DNA of 15,752 nt, taken from Minisyncoccota bacterium. Lineage in GTDB: Bacteria > Verrucomicrobiota > Lentisphaeria > Oligosphaerales > MVZH01. This document shows, piece after piece, positions 1 to 7,169 of the stretch (its first letter is position 1; every line of letters begins with the position of its first letter). Location of the stretch: the NCBI GenBank assembly GCA_021734725.1, contig JAIPIM010000051.1:1-15752 (forward strand). The letters are read 5' to 3'. The notes beneath the pieces are model-generated. The model did not search any database. It worked only from the letters and a program-made list of their open reading frames with translations, and had not been told where the DNA came from. A program made the position numbers and the translations under genes.

Positions 1-753
1 GATCTGTGCCACGTCCATGCACTCGGGCTGCAGCGGATTCAGCACGTCGACCCCCATCTTCACCAAGCGCGGTATCAGTCGGTCAATCTTGCCGCACGAG
101 TGGATCCAGACATCCTTGCCGTATGCATGTATCATGTCGTACTCGCGCTGTTCGCCCGGCCGAATCAGATCATCCCACGTTTCCGGACTCATGAGCAACC
201 CCTGTTGCGAGCCCCAGTCACTGCCCAGTAGAACGCCGTCGATGGCGTCGCAGTGCAGTACATTCTCCAGCATAACCATATTGCGGTCGATGATGGTGGT
301 GCATAAACGCTTGGCAAAAGCGTAACTGCCGCCGATATCCATAAGGAAGTTCTCAATCCCTCGCGCCGCGTTCGCTTTCTCAAAATGACTGCCGTAAATC
401 ATGACCAGGATATACCGATCGGTTTGCTCGCGGAAGCTCTTGAGTTCATCGTAGAAAGAATCGTAATTGCCCGTACCCACGGCCAGGGACGGACTGGTCG
501 GCGAGTCGGGGTCCCGCCAGTCATCCGCGAGGTATCCCCAGTGCCACCAGGGTATGCGGATCATTTCCACGTCGTTATTGAAAAAGCGGTCATTGAGTTC
601 AAGTCGACCCAGCGAGAGGGGCTCGCCGTCTTCCGGAAGTCCGAGGCGAGTCCGCAGCTTGACGCGCATCTCGCCGTCCGGTCGTACGTTGAATGGCACG
701 CGTTCGGTTTCCTGGTGATTGATTGCGGCTTTAACAAGGTCGCGACTGGTCAT
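1..753 (-). CDS. Uroporphyrinogen decarboxylase (URO-D/MtaA-CmuA) family protein, 3' end off window
   Basis: 251 codons are open from an ATG at 753 to the left edge, so the C-terminal part (family members are usually about 340-380 residues) is missing. A clear Shine-Dalgarno (AAGGAG) lies 8 bases upstream of the ATG. Visible family motifs are GSDWGSQQG (residues 177-185), the HSCG metal/thiol motif (218-221) and the MGVDVLNPLQPECMD block (233-247). These match the branch of the superfamily that resembles corrinoid methyltransferases (MtaA, CmuA, zinc bound through H-x-C) rather than haem-pathway HemE; the N-terminus also lacks the arginine-rich HemE substrate motif. PVC bacteria carry many such paralogues, mostly without a known substrate. 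I infer a catabolic or methyl-transfer role; the substrate cannot be read from the sequence. It lies downstream of era but is separated by a repeat element, so co-transcription is uncertain. Confidence 0.86.
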   Translation of the reverse strand, partial: MTSRDLVKAAINHQETERVPFNVRPDGEMRVKLRTRLGLPEDGEPLSLGRLELNDRFFNNDVEMIRIPWWHWGYLADDWRDPDSPTSPSLAVGTGNYDSFYDELKSFREQTDRYILVMIYGSHFEKANAARGIENFLMDIGGSYAFAKRLCTTIIDRNMVMLENVLHCDAIDGVLLGSDWGSQQGLLMSPETWDDLIRPGEQREYDMIHAYGKDVWIHSCGKIDRLIPRLVKMGVDVLNPLQPECMDVAQI

Positions 754-783
754 GGTTGGGGGCTCCTTACGTGCTGTGCAATA

Positions 784-908
784 GAGAATTATGAAATGTC
801 GTTTTTCCCGATTCTTGGTTCTTGGTTCATGGTGCGTGGTTTTGAACTAAGAACGAAGAACCACGAACCATGAACGACTCGGTGAAGGCTATTTCGCAAG
901 AGTCTATG
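784..908 (-). repeat. Dispersed intergenic repeat, copy A
   Basis: This stretch, read on the minus strand, aligns almost end to end with 11041-11253 on the plus strand: both start TAGACTCTTG, continue with a shared GGTTCGTGGTTCTTCGTTC block, then TTCAAAACCACGCAC, AACCAAGAAC runs and a CGACAT(T/G)TC end. The middle is itself an inverted repeat: 825-841 pairs with 859-875 (17 positions, one mismatch, 17-base loop). The end at 876-904 is the hairpin described separately. It fills the gap between the 3' end of era and the 5' end of the URO-D gene and contains no plausible gene. Confidence 0.8.
876..904 (+). other. Two-part hairpin at the end of repeat copy A
   Basis: GACTC (876-880) pairs with GAGTC (900-904), and inside it GTGAAG (882-887) pairs with TTTCGC (892-897) using two G-U wobbles, leaving a GCTA tetraloop. 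The same architecture is present at 11043-11072 and 11652-11681. Here the structure points toward the 3' end of era, not toward a start codon. Confidence 0.6.
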
Positions 909-923
909 GGATGTGATAGAGGC

Positions 924-961
924 GTGTAAATGAGATTTTTGGTTTCTCCGTTCGTTTACAC
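924..961 (-). terminator. Possible weak stem-loop over the era stop codon
   Basis: GTGTAAA (924-930) is the reverse complement of TTTACAC (955-961), and inner GAGA/TCTC can extend it. The era stop codon lies inside one arm. There is no proper T-run, so a terminator role is only a suggestion. Confidence 0.25.
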
Positions 962-1891
962 ATACCCCAGTTGCTTGAGTATCCAGTGGTTCTTTGCCCA
1001 GTTTCGTTCGACTTTTACCCAGAGGGTGAGCGTGACGGGGACTTCGTAGGTTTCGGCGATTTCTTTCTGGGCTTTGTGGCGGATATTTTTCAGAAGCCTG
1101 CCCTTTTTCCCGATGACGATGCCTTTCTGACTTGGGCGGTCGACCAGGATATCGGCATGGATCGTCCATTTATCATTGGTTTCGTCGATATCGCGTACCT
1201 GCACCGCGACGGCGTGCGGCAGTTCCTGTTTCAGCACCGCAAAAAGTTTTTCACGGATCATATCGCCGACGGCCAGCTTACGCGGAAAGTCGGTAAGTAC
1301 ATCGTCGGGGAATAGCGGGGGCCCTTCCGGCATTCGCTCGAAGATGGCGGTCAGCAATTCGGGGATCCCTTGTCCTGTTGTTGCCGATACATGCAGCCAT
1401 TGAGTGGGTGGAGTCGCCTGTTTTTCCGCGCACACGTTTTCCCAGAGTTGCCGGTAGTCGTCTTCGTACTGGCTCCCGAGATCGCTTTTATTAAGAACCA
1501 TGAGCGGTTGAAGATTGTACTTGACGATACGCCGAAACCAGCCTTCGTCTTCGGCACGAGGCACGGTTGACGTGTCCAGAACCATCAACATGAGGTCGGT
1601 CCCTTCGGCTGCGTTCCGGGCAATTCGATTCATGATCTTCCCAAGATCGTAGGAGGCTTGGTGAACACCGGGCGTATCGAGAAAAACCAGTTGGCCACGC
1701 GGCTCGGTGAGTATGGCCCGGATGAGATTTCGCGTAGTCTGAGCCACGTTGCTGACAATACTGACTTTTTCCTCGAGGATAGTGTTCAGCAAGGTTGATT
1801 TACCGACATTTGCGCGGCCGGCCAGAGCCACAATGCCGTTTCGGCCACGCGGTTTTTCGGAAAGAATGTCCGCTAAGTTGAGTTCCTGCAC
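956..1891 (-). CDS. era: GTPase Era
   Basis: Era is an essential GTPase that binds the 3' end of 16S rRNA and checks small-subunit assembly. The 311-residue length is normal. G1 is GRANVGKST (25-33), the switch I QTTR motif is at 51-54, G3 is DTPG (72-75), followed by the Era-type GVHQ...LGKIMNRIA stretch, G4 is NKSD (134-137) and the G5-type SAT follows the LHV strand. The C-terminal KH domain carries GIVIGKKGRLLKNI and ends in the usual LWVKV...W...LGY tail. Start is GTG at 1891, with AAAGGA 8 bases upstream; no in-frame ATG exists upstream. One oddity is alanine where G1 normally has proline (GRPNVGKST). It stands alone between catabolic genes and repeats. The identification is secure. Confidence 0.97.
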   Translation of the reverse strand: MQELNLADILSEKPRGRNGIVALAGRANVGKSTLLNTILEEKVSIVSNVAQTTRNLIRAILTEPRGQLVFLDTPGVHQASYDLGKIMNRIARNAAEGTDLMLMVLDTSTVPRAEDEGWFRRIVKYNLQPLMVLNKSDLGSQYEDDYRQLWENVCAEKQATPPTQWLHVSATTGQGIPELLTAIFERMPEGPPLFPDDVLTDFPRKLAVGDMIREKLFAVLKQELPHAVAVQVRDIDETNDKWTIHADILVDRPSQKGIVIGKKGRLLKNIRHKAQKEIAETYEVPVTLTLWVKVERNWAKNHWILKQLGYV

Positions 1892-1999
1892 AAGGTTTAT
1901 CCTTTCGTTGATGACGAAGATAACCTATCGAAGGGGCATGGGCAAGCTTTTGGGCCAGACGGCGTGGACCTCAGCCTTCTATCCTAAGGGGACGTATAA

Positions 2000-2078
2000 G
2001 GGTTTAAGGAAGGGGTTAAGGAAGGGGTTAAGGAAGGTTTAAGGAAAGGTTTAAAGAGGTTTAAAGAGGTTTAAAGGG
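2000..2078. repeat. Degenerate tandem repeat GG(G)TTTAAGGAAG
   Basis: About seven head-to-tail units drift in sequence and length: the first ones are 12-13 bases (GGGTTTAAGGAAG, then GGGTTAAGGAAG twice), and the last three are 10 bases (GGTTTAAAGA twice, then GGTTTAAAGG). The strand is almost pure purine plus T. The array lies directly between GGGGACGTAT (1988-1997) and GGGACGTACGTA (2076-2087). Confidence 0.85.
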
Positions 2079-2390
2079 ACGTACGTAGGTAACACCATCA
2101 TAATAAGGAAGATGTCGCGAAAAATATAGTTAATAGAGGCTTTAAAGCAAATCGTCCGTGCGAGGCGATTTGTTTTAAAGAGTTTCTGTGTTGTTCCGTT
2201 GTGTTCAGGCGACAGTTTCACCTGCAAACTGAATGTCACGCAGTCACTGTATCAACTGAATCCATGGCGGAATAAGGCATGATGACCTTAGAACGAATCA
2301 TCGTGCGGGCTGCTTTGCCTCTAAGGCCATGTTAAGTGTGGATTATATGCATAAAGTACGCGAAGATAGCGAGTAAGATACGTACGTCCC
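2076..2390. mobile_element. MITE-like block with 12-bp perfect inverted ends
   Basis: GGGACGTACGTA at 2076-2087 is the exact reverse complement of 2379-2390. The 291 bases between carry no gene but do hold a strong hairpin. The right end is duplicated in tandem just outside, and a third related GGGGACGTAT lies at 1988-1997. Ends of GGGACGT type next to a hairpin recall REP/RAYT-associated or other non-autonomous elements, but I see no transposase and no certain target duplication, so the class is unproven. Confidence 0.45.
2140..2180 (-). terminator. Long hairpin, possible terminator of the sulfatase operon
   Basis: CTTTAAAGCAAATCG (2140-2154) pairs with CGATTTGTTTTAAAG (2166-2180): 15 positions with one mismatch and an 11-base loop. 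On the minus strand, the direction in which the FAD-sulfatase transcript would run, the stem is followed within about 20 bases by a T-rich ATATTTTT tract. The stem is AT-rich, so it may instead be the internal secondary structure of the mobile block. Confidence 0.4.
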
Positions 2391-2423
2391 CAAGTAATCA
2401 ATACGTACGTCCCCAAGTAATCA
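2378..2423. repeat. Perfect 23-bp tandem duplication
   Basis: The 23 bases at 2378-2400 (beginning ATACGTACGTCCCC, ending AAGTAATCA) are repeated exactly at 2401-2423 with no spacer. They contain the inverted-repeat end of the block at 2076-2390, and are followed by an AATCAATTAATCAATTG stretch. Confidence 0.95.
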
Positions 2424-2464
2424 ATTAATCAATTGAAGATTTGCGAACAAAGCGTGGCACAGGG

Positions 2465-2480
2465 ACGCGGTAACCCGCGT
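2465..2480 (-). terminator. GC-rich stem-loop after the sulfatase stop
   Basis: ACGCGG (2465-2470) pairs perfectly with CCGCGT (2475-2480) around a TAAC loop, 15 bases past the sulfatase stop codon. No T-run follows on the minus strand, so intrinsic termination here would be weak. Confidence 0.3.
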
Positions 2481-2495
2481 GCGTGAACGATAGCG

Positions 2496-3995
2496 TCACC
2501 ACTGAGTTAGGCGGAGGGGAAGGGGATCGGTGTTCGCGTGTACGCGTGCGGTCATCCGCCAGAGCATGTTTTCACGAATGCTTTGGAAAGCGGGATCGTG
2601 AAACCGGTTTGAGGTTTCCCGCGGATCGTTTTTCAGGTCGAAAAGCTGTGAGCTTTCCTGGCCGGCGGTCGGGTATACGTTCAATTTGTAATCTTCCGTG
2701 CGAATCGTTTGGCATGCACAGTAAGGTCCGGAACCTTTGGCATGTGTCATTGGGTCCAGTTCGTACATGTCCGAATAGCAGTCATCCCGTCCGATCCGGT
2801 CGTTTGTCCGCAGTTCCCCGGACCAGTTACGCCCTTGAACGCCGGGGTTGACAGGCAAGTCCAGCAGGCCGAGCAGTGTGGGGTACAGATCCGTCAGTTC
2901 TACCAATCCGCCGATACGTCGACCGCTTTTGTTCCCGGGCCAGTTCAGGATTAAGGGGACCCGCAGCACTTCGTCATAATGGAACGAGGGTTTTCGCAGC
3001 AGGCCGTGCTGTCCGAGGTGCTCTCCGTGATCGCTGACAAAGACCACGACCGTGTTGTCACGCTGTCCAGTTTCCTCCACGGCTGTGATCAAGCGGCCGA
3101 CGCAGTCATCGATCAAGCTTATGGACGCGTAGTAATGCCTGACGATCTGACGTTGTACGGACTCCGAATACTGCAGCATTTCGTTGATTGCGGGACGCAG
3201 CGCATCCGGTGGCGTTTGAATATCTACGCCAACTTCGGGGTCCGGGAGCGGGATGTCAGCGTCGTTGTAGCGTTCAATCTGGTCTGCCGGTGCTTCGAAC
3301 GGGTGATGCGGTGCTATAAATGAGCAGAAGGTCATCCATGGTGTGTCCGACTTGGCGTTTGAACGGATGTACGAATCGGCTTGTTTCGCGATATATGTGG
3401 ACGCATGGTATTCCGAGGGGAACGGTGAGACATAGAGATCGCCGGGGGCATCGGGAATGCGGGACACGCGACGCGTGAGTAATTCCGGTGCTTCACGTTG
3501 TATCCATGCCACGTGGTTGCCGCGGCAGGCATCGTCGCAGCCGACATGCGTTTCAAATCCGTAATTTGTTTTGTATGGATCATCCGGGAAGGCGGCCAGG
3601 CAGGCGTCTTTGGCAAAGTGTTGCCAGTCCAGGATGGGGACGTCTGACTTCAAGACTTTCTGTGTGTACTGTTCGGGCGTCAGGTGGACTTTGCCGAAGG
3701 CCCCCGTGTGATATCCCTGTCGGCGCAGCCATTCAGGCAGGGTAGTCTCACTCGGCGGTAAAACTCCCATGCCACGGATCCGAATGGATGCCGGGTACCG
3801 ACCGGTGAGTACCGACCCGCGTGAAGCCATGCAGACCGGACTTTGGCAGAAGGCATTTTCGAAAAGGGTACCCTCCGCGGCCAGGCGGTCAAGATTCGGT
3901 GTTTGAATGACTGGATTTCCCATGCAGCCCAGACAACCGGCCTGATGCTGATCGGTCATGATCCAGAGGAGGTTCTTTCGGTTGATCTTCGTCAT
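2496..3995 (-). CDS. Type I (formylglycine) sulfatase, cytoplasmic
   Basis: Hydrolyses sulfate esters through a formylglycine made from Cys55 in the signature CMASRG (C-x-A-S-R), which anaerobic or oxygen-dependent maturases recognise. Supporting residues: metal-ligand Asp15 in MTDQ, the PNLDRLAAEG motif (33-42), LTGRYP (63-68), GKVHL with Lys102, HHPF (230-233), SDHGEHLG with Asp322/His323, and Lys335. The 499-residue length is typical. The ATG at 3995 was chosen because the sulfatase core begins at once (KNLLWIMTDQ); upstream in-frame starts would overlap the FAD gene, although the Shine-Dalgarno before 3995 is weak and a GTG about 27 bases upstream remains possible. There is no signal peptide, unlike most PVC polysaccharide sulfatases, so the substrate is probably a small imported sulfated compound. 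It follows the FAD gene by 49 bases, probably in one operon. Confidence 0.93.
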   Translation of the reverse strand: MTKINRKNLLWIMTDQHQAGCLGCMGNPVIQTPNLDRLAAEGTLFENAFCQSPVCMASRGSVLTGRYPASIRIRGMGVLPPSETTLPEWLRRQGYHTGAFGKVHLTPEQYTQKVLKSDVPILDWQHFAKDACLAAFPDDPYKTNYGFETHVGCDDACRGNHVAWIQREAPELLTRRVSRIPDAPGDLYVSPFPSEYHASTYIAKQADSYIRSNAKSDTPWMTFCSFIAPHHPFEAPADQIERYNDADIPLPDPEVGVDIQTPPDALRPAINEMLQYSESVQRQIVRHYYASISLIDDCVGRLITAVEETGQRDNTVVVFVSDHGEHLGQHGLLRKPSFHYDEVLRVPLILNWPGNKSGRRIGGLVELTDLYPTLLGLLDLPVNPGVQGRNWSGELRTNDRIGRDDCYSDMYELDPMTHAKGSGPYCACQTIRTEDYKLNVYPTAGQESSQLFDLKNDPRETSNRFHDPAFQSIRENMLWRMTARVHANTDPLPLRLTQW

Positions 3996-4044
3996 CGTTG
4001 CTTTTGTAATGACATTCCTCACCGATTCAGATCCCCGGGGACGG

Positions 4045-6924
4045 TCAGTGTTCGAGCAACACTTGTTTAGCGTGACGCGCATAATGCCCGCGGATGTCTC
4101 GGCTATAGTTTTTCAATAGTCTTTCGCCTATGCCATGCCAATCGCCGCAGCGATAGAGTGCACGAGCAAGTATAAGTTCACGAAGCGACGTATTTCGTGT
4201 GCTGTTGTCGGTGGGATTTTCCGTTATGTTGGGCAATGCATCACCAATTGCGATCCAGGCGTGTCCCGTCATTCCTTCTTTCTGTAGTAATTCCGCCAGT
4301 GGCTGGGCCGCCGCCTGGATGCGGAGTTCTTCACAGTAGAGGGCAACGGCACGATGATGGGAAAGTTCATGGGAGGCGTCAAGTTGTGTCATTTTCTCCA
4401 GGACCAACGGGAACCCCTCCTCGAGTCGAGCCATGCCGAGGCAGACCATGACGCGGTCGAGTGGACTGAGGCTCATGCCAAACTGCCCCATCCCTCTGTA
4501 ATTCCAGCCTGCGTCCCACTCTGTGTGTTGCAGGTAATCGATAAGGGAGTCCTTTCCTTCTCGATCGCCGAGTACGGCCAGAAGTTTGGCGTACGTAAGT
4601 TTCTGATCCGAATCTTTTTCCGCGTGATATGCTGTGTGCAGTAACGGGATTGCGATATCCGGGTTTGACAGCAGAACGGCGATGTCCCGATGGCTGTTGA
4701 GTTTGTGTTCAATCGCAGCCGTGAATTCCGATTGGGGCAGTGGGAAGCTGTCCCTACAGTTCACGGCATCTTCCGGAAGGATGCCCAACTTGCACAAACG
4801 GTTTTGCAGTTTGCCGATGTCGATGGCACTGAAATCGCCTTCGTTTGCGGCCGCGGTAACCGCGGCGACTCCAATGGCATAGCTGTGGTTCTGGATGTCG
4901 GCCTGCATGCGGAGAACCGGCATCACGTCGCGGTGTCCGCTGATGGCCAGGCCGGTCACGGCTATGCCGCTGAGGGTTTTTGGCAGCAGACACCGGATTG
5001 GCAGGTACGCGTCCAGACTTTCTCTGTCTGGGGGAGCACTAAGAAACATGGGATGTACGGTCATGCCGTGGGTGTCGAAATTGCTGCGGCTCAGGCAGAT
5101 ACTGTCGGGGAAGGTACGTTCGGTATAGACATCGATCGGGGAGACTGTGTAGCGTCCGACGATCTGCCGCCGTTCCCGTGTGTCAACTAACTGCTGGACA
5201 TCCCACTTGTCCTGGAACTTGCGTCGCGCGATGATAAACGCGCGCCAGGCGTCCACTGGATCGCTGTCATCGATGAATGTCCAATCCGTATTGGTATAGG
5301 TTGGAACAGCCGGACGATTGCCGAGGCCGGACCCTTGCACCGCGATGTGGGCGGGGCCGGTGCTGACACACTCTGCTCCGGCAGCGGCGGCGACATCGGC
5401 GTTTCCGCTGCAGTCGAGTACCACGCCCGCGCGGATGATCCCGCAACCGTATGGAGTGGCCACCGTCACGCCGCAAACGCGATCTTCGTCCACCAGGGCG
5501 CCCGTCACAATCGAGTGATACCATATATCCGCGTTTGCATTACGTAATTCGCGCCGGAACCATTCCTGCTTATGTTCCGGGTTCCAGCGCGGCGAATCCG
5601 GTGTTTGTTCCGTACTGAGCTGAGCGATGCCGGTGTCGACTTCGGCGGTGAACCCGGCGCGGTTGCCATGGTAATAGATGGAGATCATTCCCAGGGTGGC
5701 GACACCTCCCAGGCCGGAGAGACGTTCCAGCACCAGCGTGCGCGCGCCATTGCGTGCCGCCGCGATCGCCGCCGGTGCGCCTCCGGTTCCCCCGCCGACC
5801 ACAACGACATCGTATTCATCCAGTGTCGGCAGTTCACGGTTGTTGATGTCAATCGCAGCTGCCTGCTCAAAGCGAGAGGTGCGTAAAGGTTCGCACACGG
5901 AAACCTTCTCGTTGTCCTCATTGTCGAGGTTCTCGGGATGGCGTGGAGTGAGTTTGTTTCCCGGGTGGCGCTTCCGCGCGTTTCGCGCAGCCTCTTTTCC
6001 GACGCGTTCGCCAAGGGCAATGAATTCCGCCGGTTCCATCATTTGCGCAACGGCAGGTCGGGCGATGTTCGCACACGGTCCCAGGACATACAGTCCCTCT
6101 TGCGACGGACGCATGCTGTCAAGATCAAGATTCTCGGCACCCGGCCATTGCTCGGTTGCCGCACAGGGAGAAACAATGTTCTCTTGGGGTACATAAAAGA
6201 GTCGTTCACTCCGCCAGGTATAGGCGGCATCCCAATGGCGGTCACAGATAGCCTGCAGCGTTTCAGACAGTGTTTGCGCCGTGTAGTCTGGACAATCAAC
6301 GGTGAACGAAAGATCATAGACATCAAGCGCCAACTCCCCGGATTCGTCCGGGACGGTTATGGAGTTACAGGGATCCGTGTCCAAGATACGCTCTGGCGTT
6401 TTCCTTCGCTTGCGCAGGATTACTTGACGAAATTCGGTGGGGACATTTTGGTGTTCAAATGTCGCGCCGGAAAATCGTGCTGTCAGAGCGTGCGTGGAAG
6501 CATCAATGACGGTTTTCGCGCGGATCGCGAGTAGGCCGGAACGTGTCCCCAGCAAAACGCCTGCCATCTGTCCGTTTTCGTCCCTGAGAATGTCTGCGGG
6601 CTGACACTCGAAGAGAAACGGTATGTCTGCCTCCAGCATGACGTCATCCAGAGCCTTCTTGACGTGAATTGGGCGAACCGGGGCCTGCGCAAGCAGTTTC
6701 TTGGCAAGGGGGTGGTGGGTGGGGCTTAACTGACCCGTGTTTGTGGTGGGCAGATACAGCCGACCCGTGGCGCACAGATCTTCACCCAGGTAGGTTTCCG
6801 CGGCCGCAAGGAATGCACTAACGCCTGCCTCGGCGGCCGCGACGGCGGCCGCGACGGCTCCGGTACAGCCGCCTATGACGACAACGTCGACGTCCGCAAT
6901 GATTGGTGCCTCGTTTTCTCTCAT
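4045..6924 (-). CDS. Tandem FAD-dependent oxidoreductase with helical (HEAT-like) C-terminal tail
   Basis: 959 residues in three parts. Residues 12-320 are an FAD_oxidored-like half starting VVVIGGCTGA; its matching C-terminal FAD strand is GLYVLGP (277-283). Residues 371-700 are a second, better conserved half: VVVVGGGTGG with acidic Glu400 closing strand 2, ERRQIVG (584-590), FPDSI (605-609), and YLPIRCLLPK...VTGLAISGHRDVMPVLRMQ near 640-674. Residues 740-950 are helical repeats resembling HEAT units. The first Rossmann motif has Cys and Ala at two glycine positions and no acidic residue after strand 2, so FAD binding is convincing only in the second half. Such proteins are widespread in PVC bacteria, sometimes labelled xanthan lyase without evidence; the true substrate is unknown. 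No signal peptide. AGGA lies 8 bases before the ATG. It probably heads an operon with the sulfatase. Confidence 0.88.
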   Translation of the reverse strand: MRENEAPIIADVDVVVIGGCTGAVAAAVAAAEAGVSAFLAAAETYLGEDLCATGRLYLPTTNTGQLSPTHHPLAKKLLAQAPVRPIHVKKALDDVMLEADIPFLFECQPADILRDENGQMAGVLLGTRSGLLAIRAKTVIDASTHALTARFSGATFEHQNVPTEFRQVILRKRRKTPERILDTDPCNSITVPDESGELALDVYDLSFTVDCPDYTAQTLSETLQAICDRHWDAAYTWRSERLFYVPQENIVSPCAATEQWPGAENLDLDSMRPSQEGLYVLGPCANIARPAVAQMMEPAEFIALGERVGKEAARNARKRHPGNKLTPRHPENLDNEDNEKVSVCEPLRTSRFEQAAAIDINNRELPTLDEYDVVVVGGGTGGAPAAIAAARNGARTLVLERLSGLGGVATLGMISIYYHGNRAGFTAEVDTGIAQLSTEQTPDSPRWNPEHKQEWFRRELRNANADIWYHSIVTGALVDEDRVCGVTVATPYGCGIIRAGVVLDCSGNADVAAAAGAECVSTGPAHIAVQGSGLGNRPAVPTYTNTDWTFIDDSDPVDAWRAFIIARRKFQDKWDVQQLVDTRERRQIVGRYTVSPIDVYTERTFPDSICLSRSNFDTHGMTVHPMFLSAPPDRESLDAYLPIRCLLPKTLSGIAVTGLAISGHRDVMPVLRMQADIQNHSYAIGVAAVTAAANEGDFSAIDIGKLQNRLCKLGILPEDAVNCRDSFPLPQSEFTAAIEHKLNSHRDIAVLLSNPDIAIPLLHTAYHAEKDSDQKLTYAKLLAVLGDREGKDSLIDYLQHTEWDAGWNYRGMGQFGMSLSPLDRVMVCLGMARLEEGFPLVLEKMTQLDASHELSHHRAVALYCEELRIQAAAQPLAELLQKEGMTGHAWIAIGDALPNITENPTDNSTRNTSLRELILARALYRCGDWHGIGERLLKNYSRDIRGHYARHAKQVLLEH

Positions 6925-7003
6925 AAAGGGGATCCTTGTATCTGATGGCGATGTCTGCAGGCGTATTTTGCGTTGTTTCCGCCAAAACCGTACTTTTTGG
7001 AGT

Positions 7004-7028
7004 GGACTCAGTACTGTATACTGAATCC
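7004..7028 (-). promoter_or_regulatory. Operator-like palindrome upstream of the FAD-sulfatase genes
   Basis: GGACTCAGTA (7004-7013) and TACTGAATCC (7019-7028) are inverted arms with one mismatch around a 5-base centre, a size and symmetry like sites for dimeric LacI- or GntR-type regulators. It lies 80-104 bases before the FAD start. Upstream on the coding strand is an A-rich stretch (AAAACGAAAAAAACGG) that could help promoter activity. No clear -35/-10 pair could be assigned, and no regulator gene is in the window. Confidence 0.45.
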
Positions 7029-7100
7029 GTGAAATTTCCGTTTTTTTCGTTTTATGATCCTCACAGACTCAACGTGCTATAGCGTTTTGGTGCTTGGTCT

Positions 7101-7117
7101 GCGGCCCCGAGGACCGC
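7101..7117 (-). terminator. Short GC-rich hairpin downstream of the amidohydrolase pair
   Basis: GCGGCCC (7101-7107) pairs with GGACCGC (7111-7117) with one G-T wobble and a three-base loop, 53 bases past the amidohydrolase stop. No T-run follows on the minus strand, so it is at best a weak terminator or an RNA 3'-end stabiliser. Confidence 0.3.
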
Positions 7118-7169
7118 CTTACAATTCCGGCATGCATGTAACGCGGGTCCCGGGTCCCTGTCGCCTGTT

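Larger units (their letters stand above)
1892..2495. other. Gene-free 604-base stretch rich in repeats
   Basis: Between the start of era and the stop of the sulfatase gene no reading frame has a plausible start, Shine-Dalgarno or protein-like composition. The sequence is AT-richer than its neighbours and holds, in order, a degenerate TTAAGG-type tandem repeat (2000-2078), a block bounded by 12-bp inverted repeats (2076-2390), an internal hairpin (2140-2180), a 23-bp tandem duplication (2378-2423) and a GC-rich stem-loop next to the sulfatase stop (2465-2480). I saw no tRNA or CRISPR. It looks like an insertion site or decayed mobile element. Confidence 0.7.

Noticed and set aside
385..873. 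Plus-strand open frame of 162 codons
   Set aside because: It is antisense to the URO-D gene, which has clear family motifs and a good Shine-Dalgarno; its product resembles no family.
2378..2423. Possible CRISPR array
   Set aside because: Only two copies, directly adjacent with no spacer.
3996..4082. Longer sulfatase with upstream start at 4082
   Set aside because: The extra residues are not sulfatase-like and would overlap the end of the FAD gene; the core begins at 3995.
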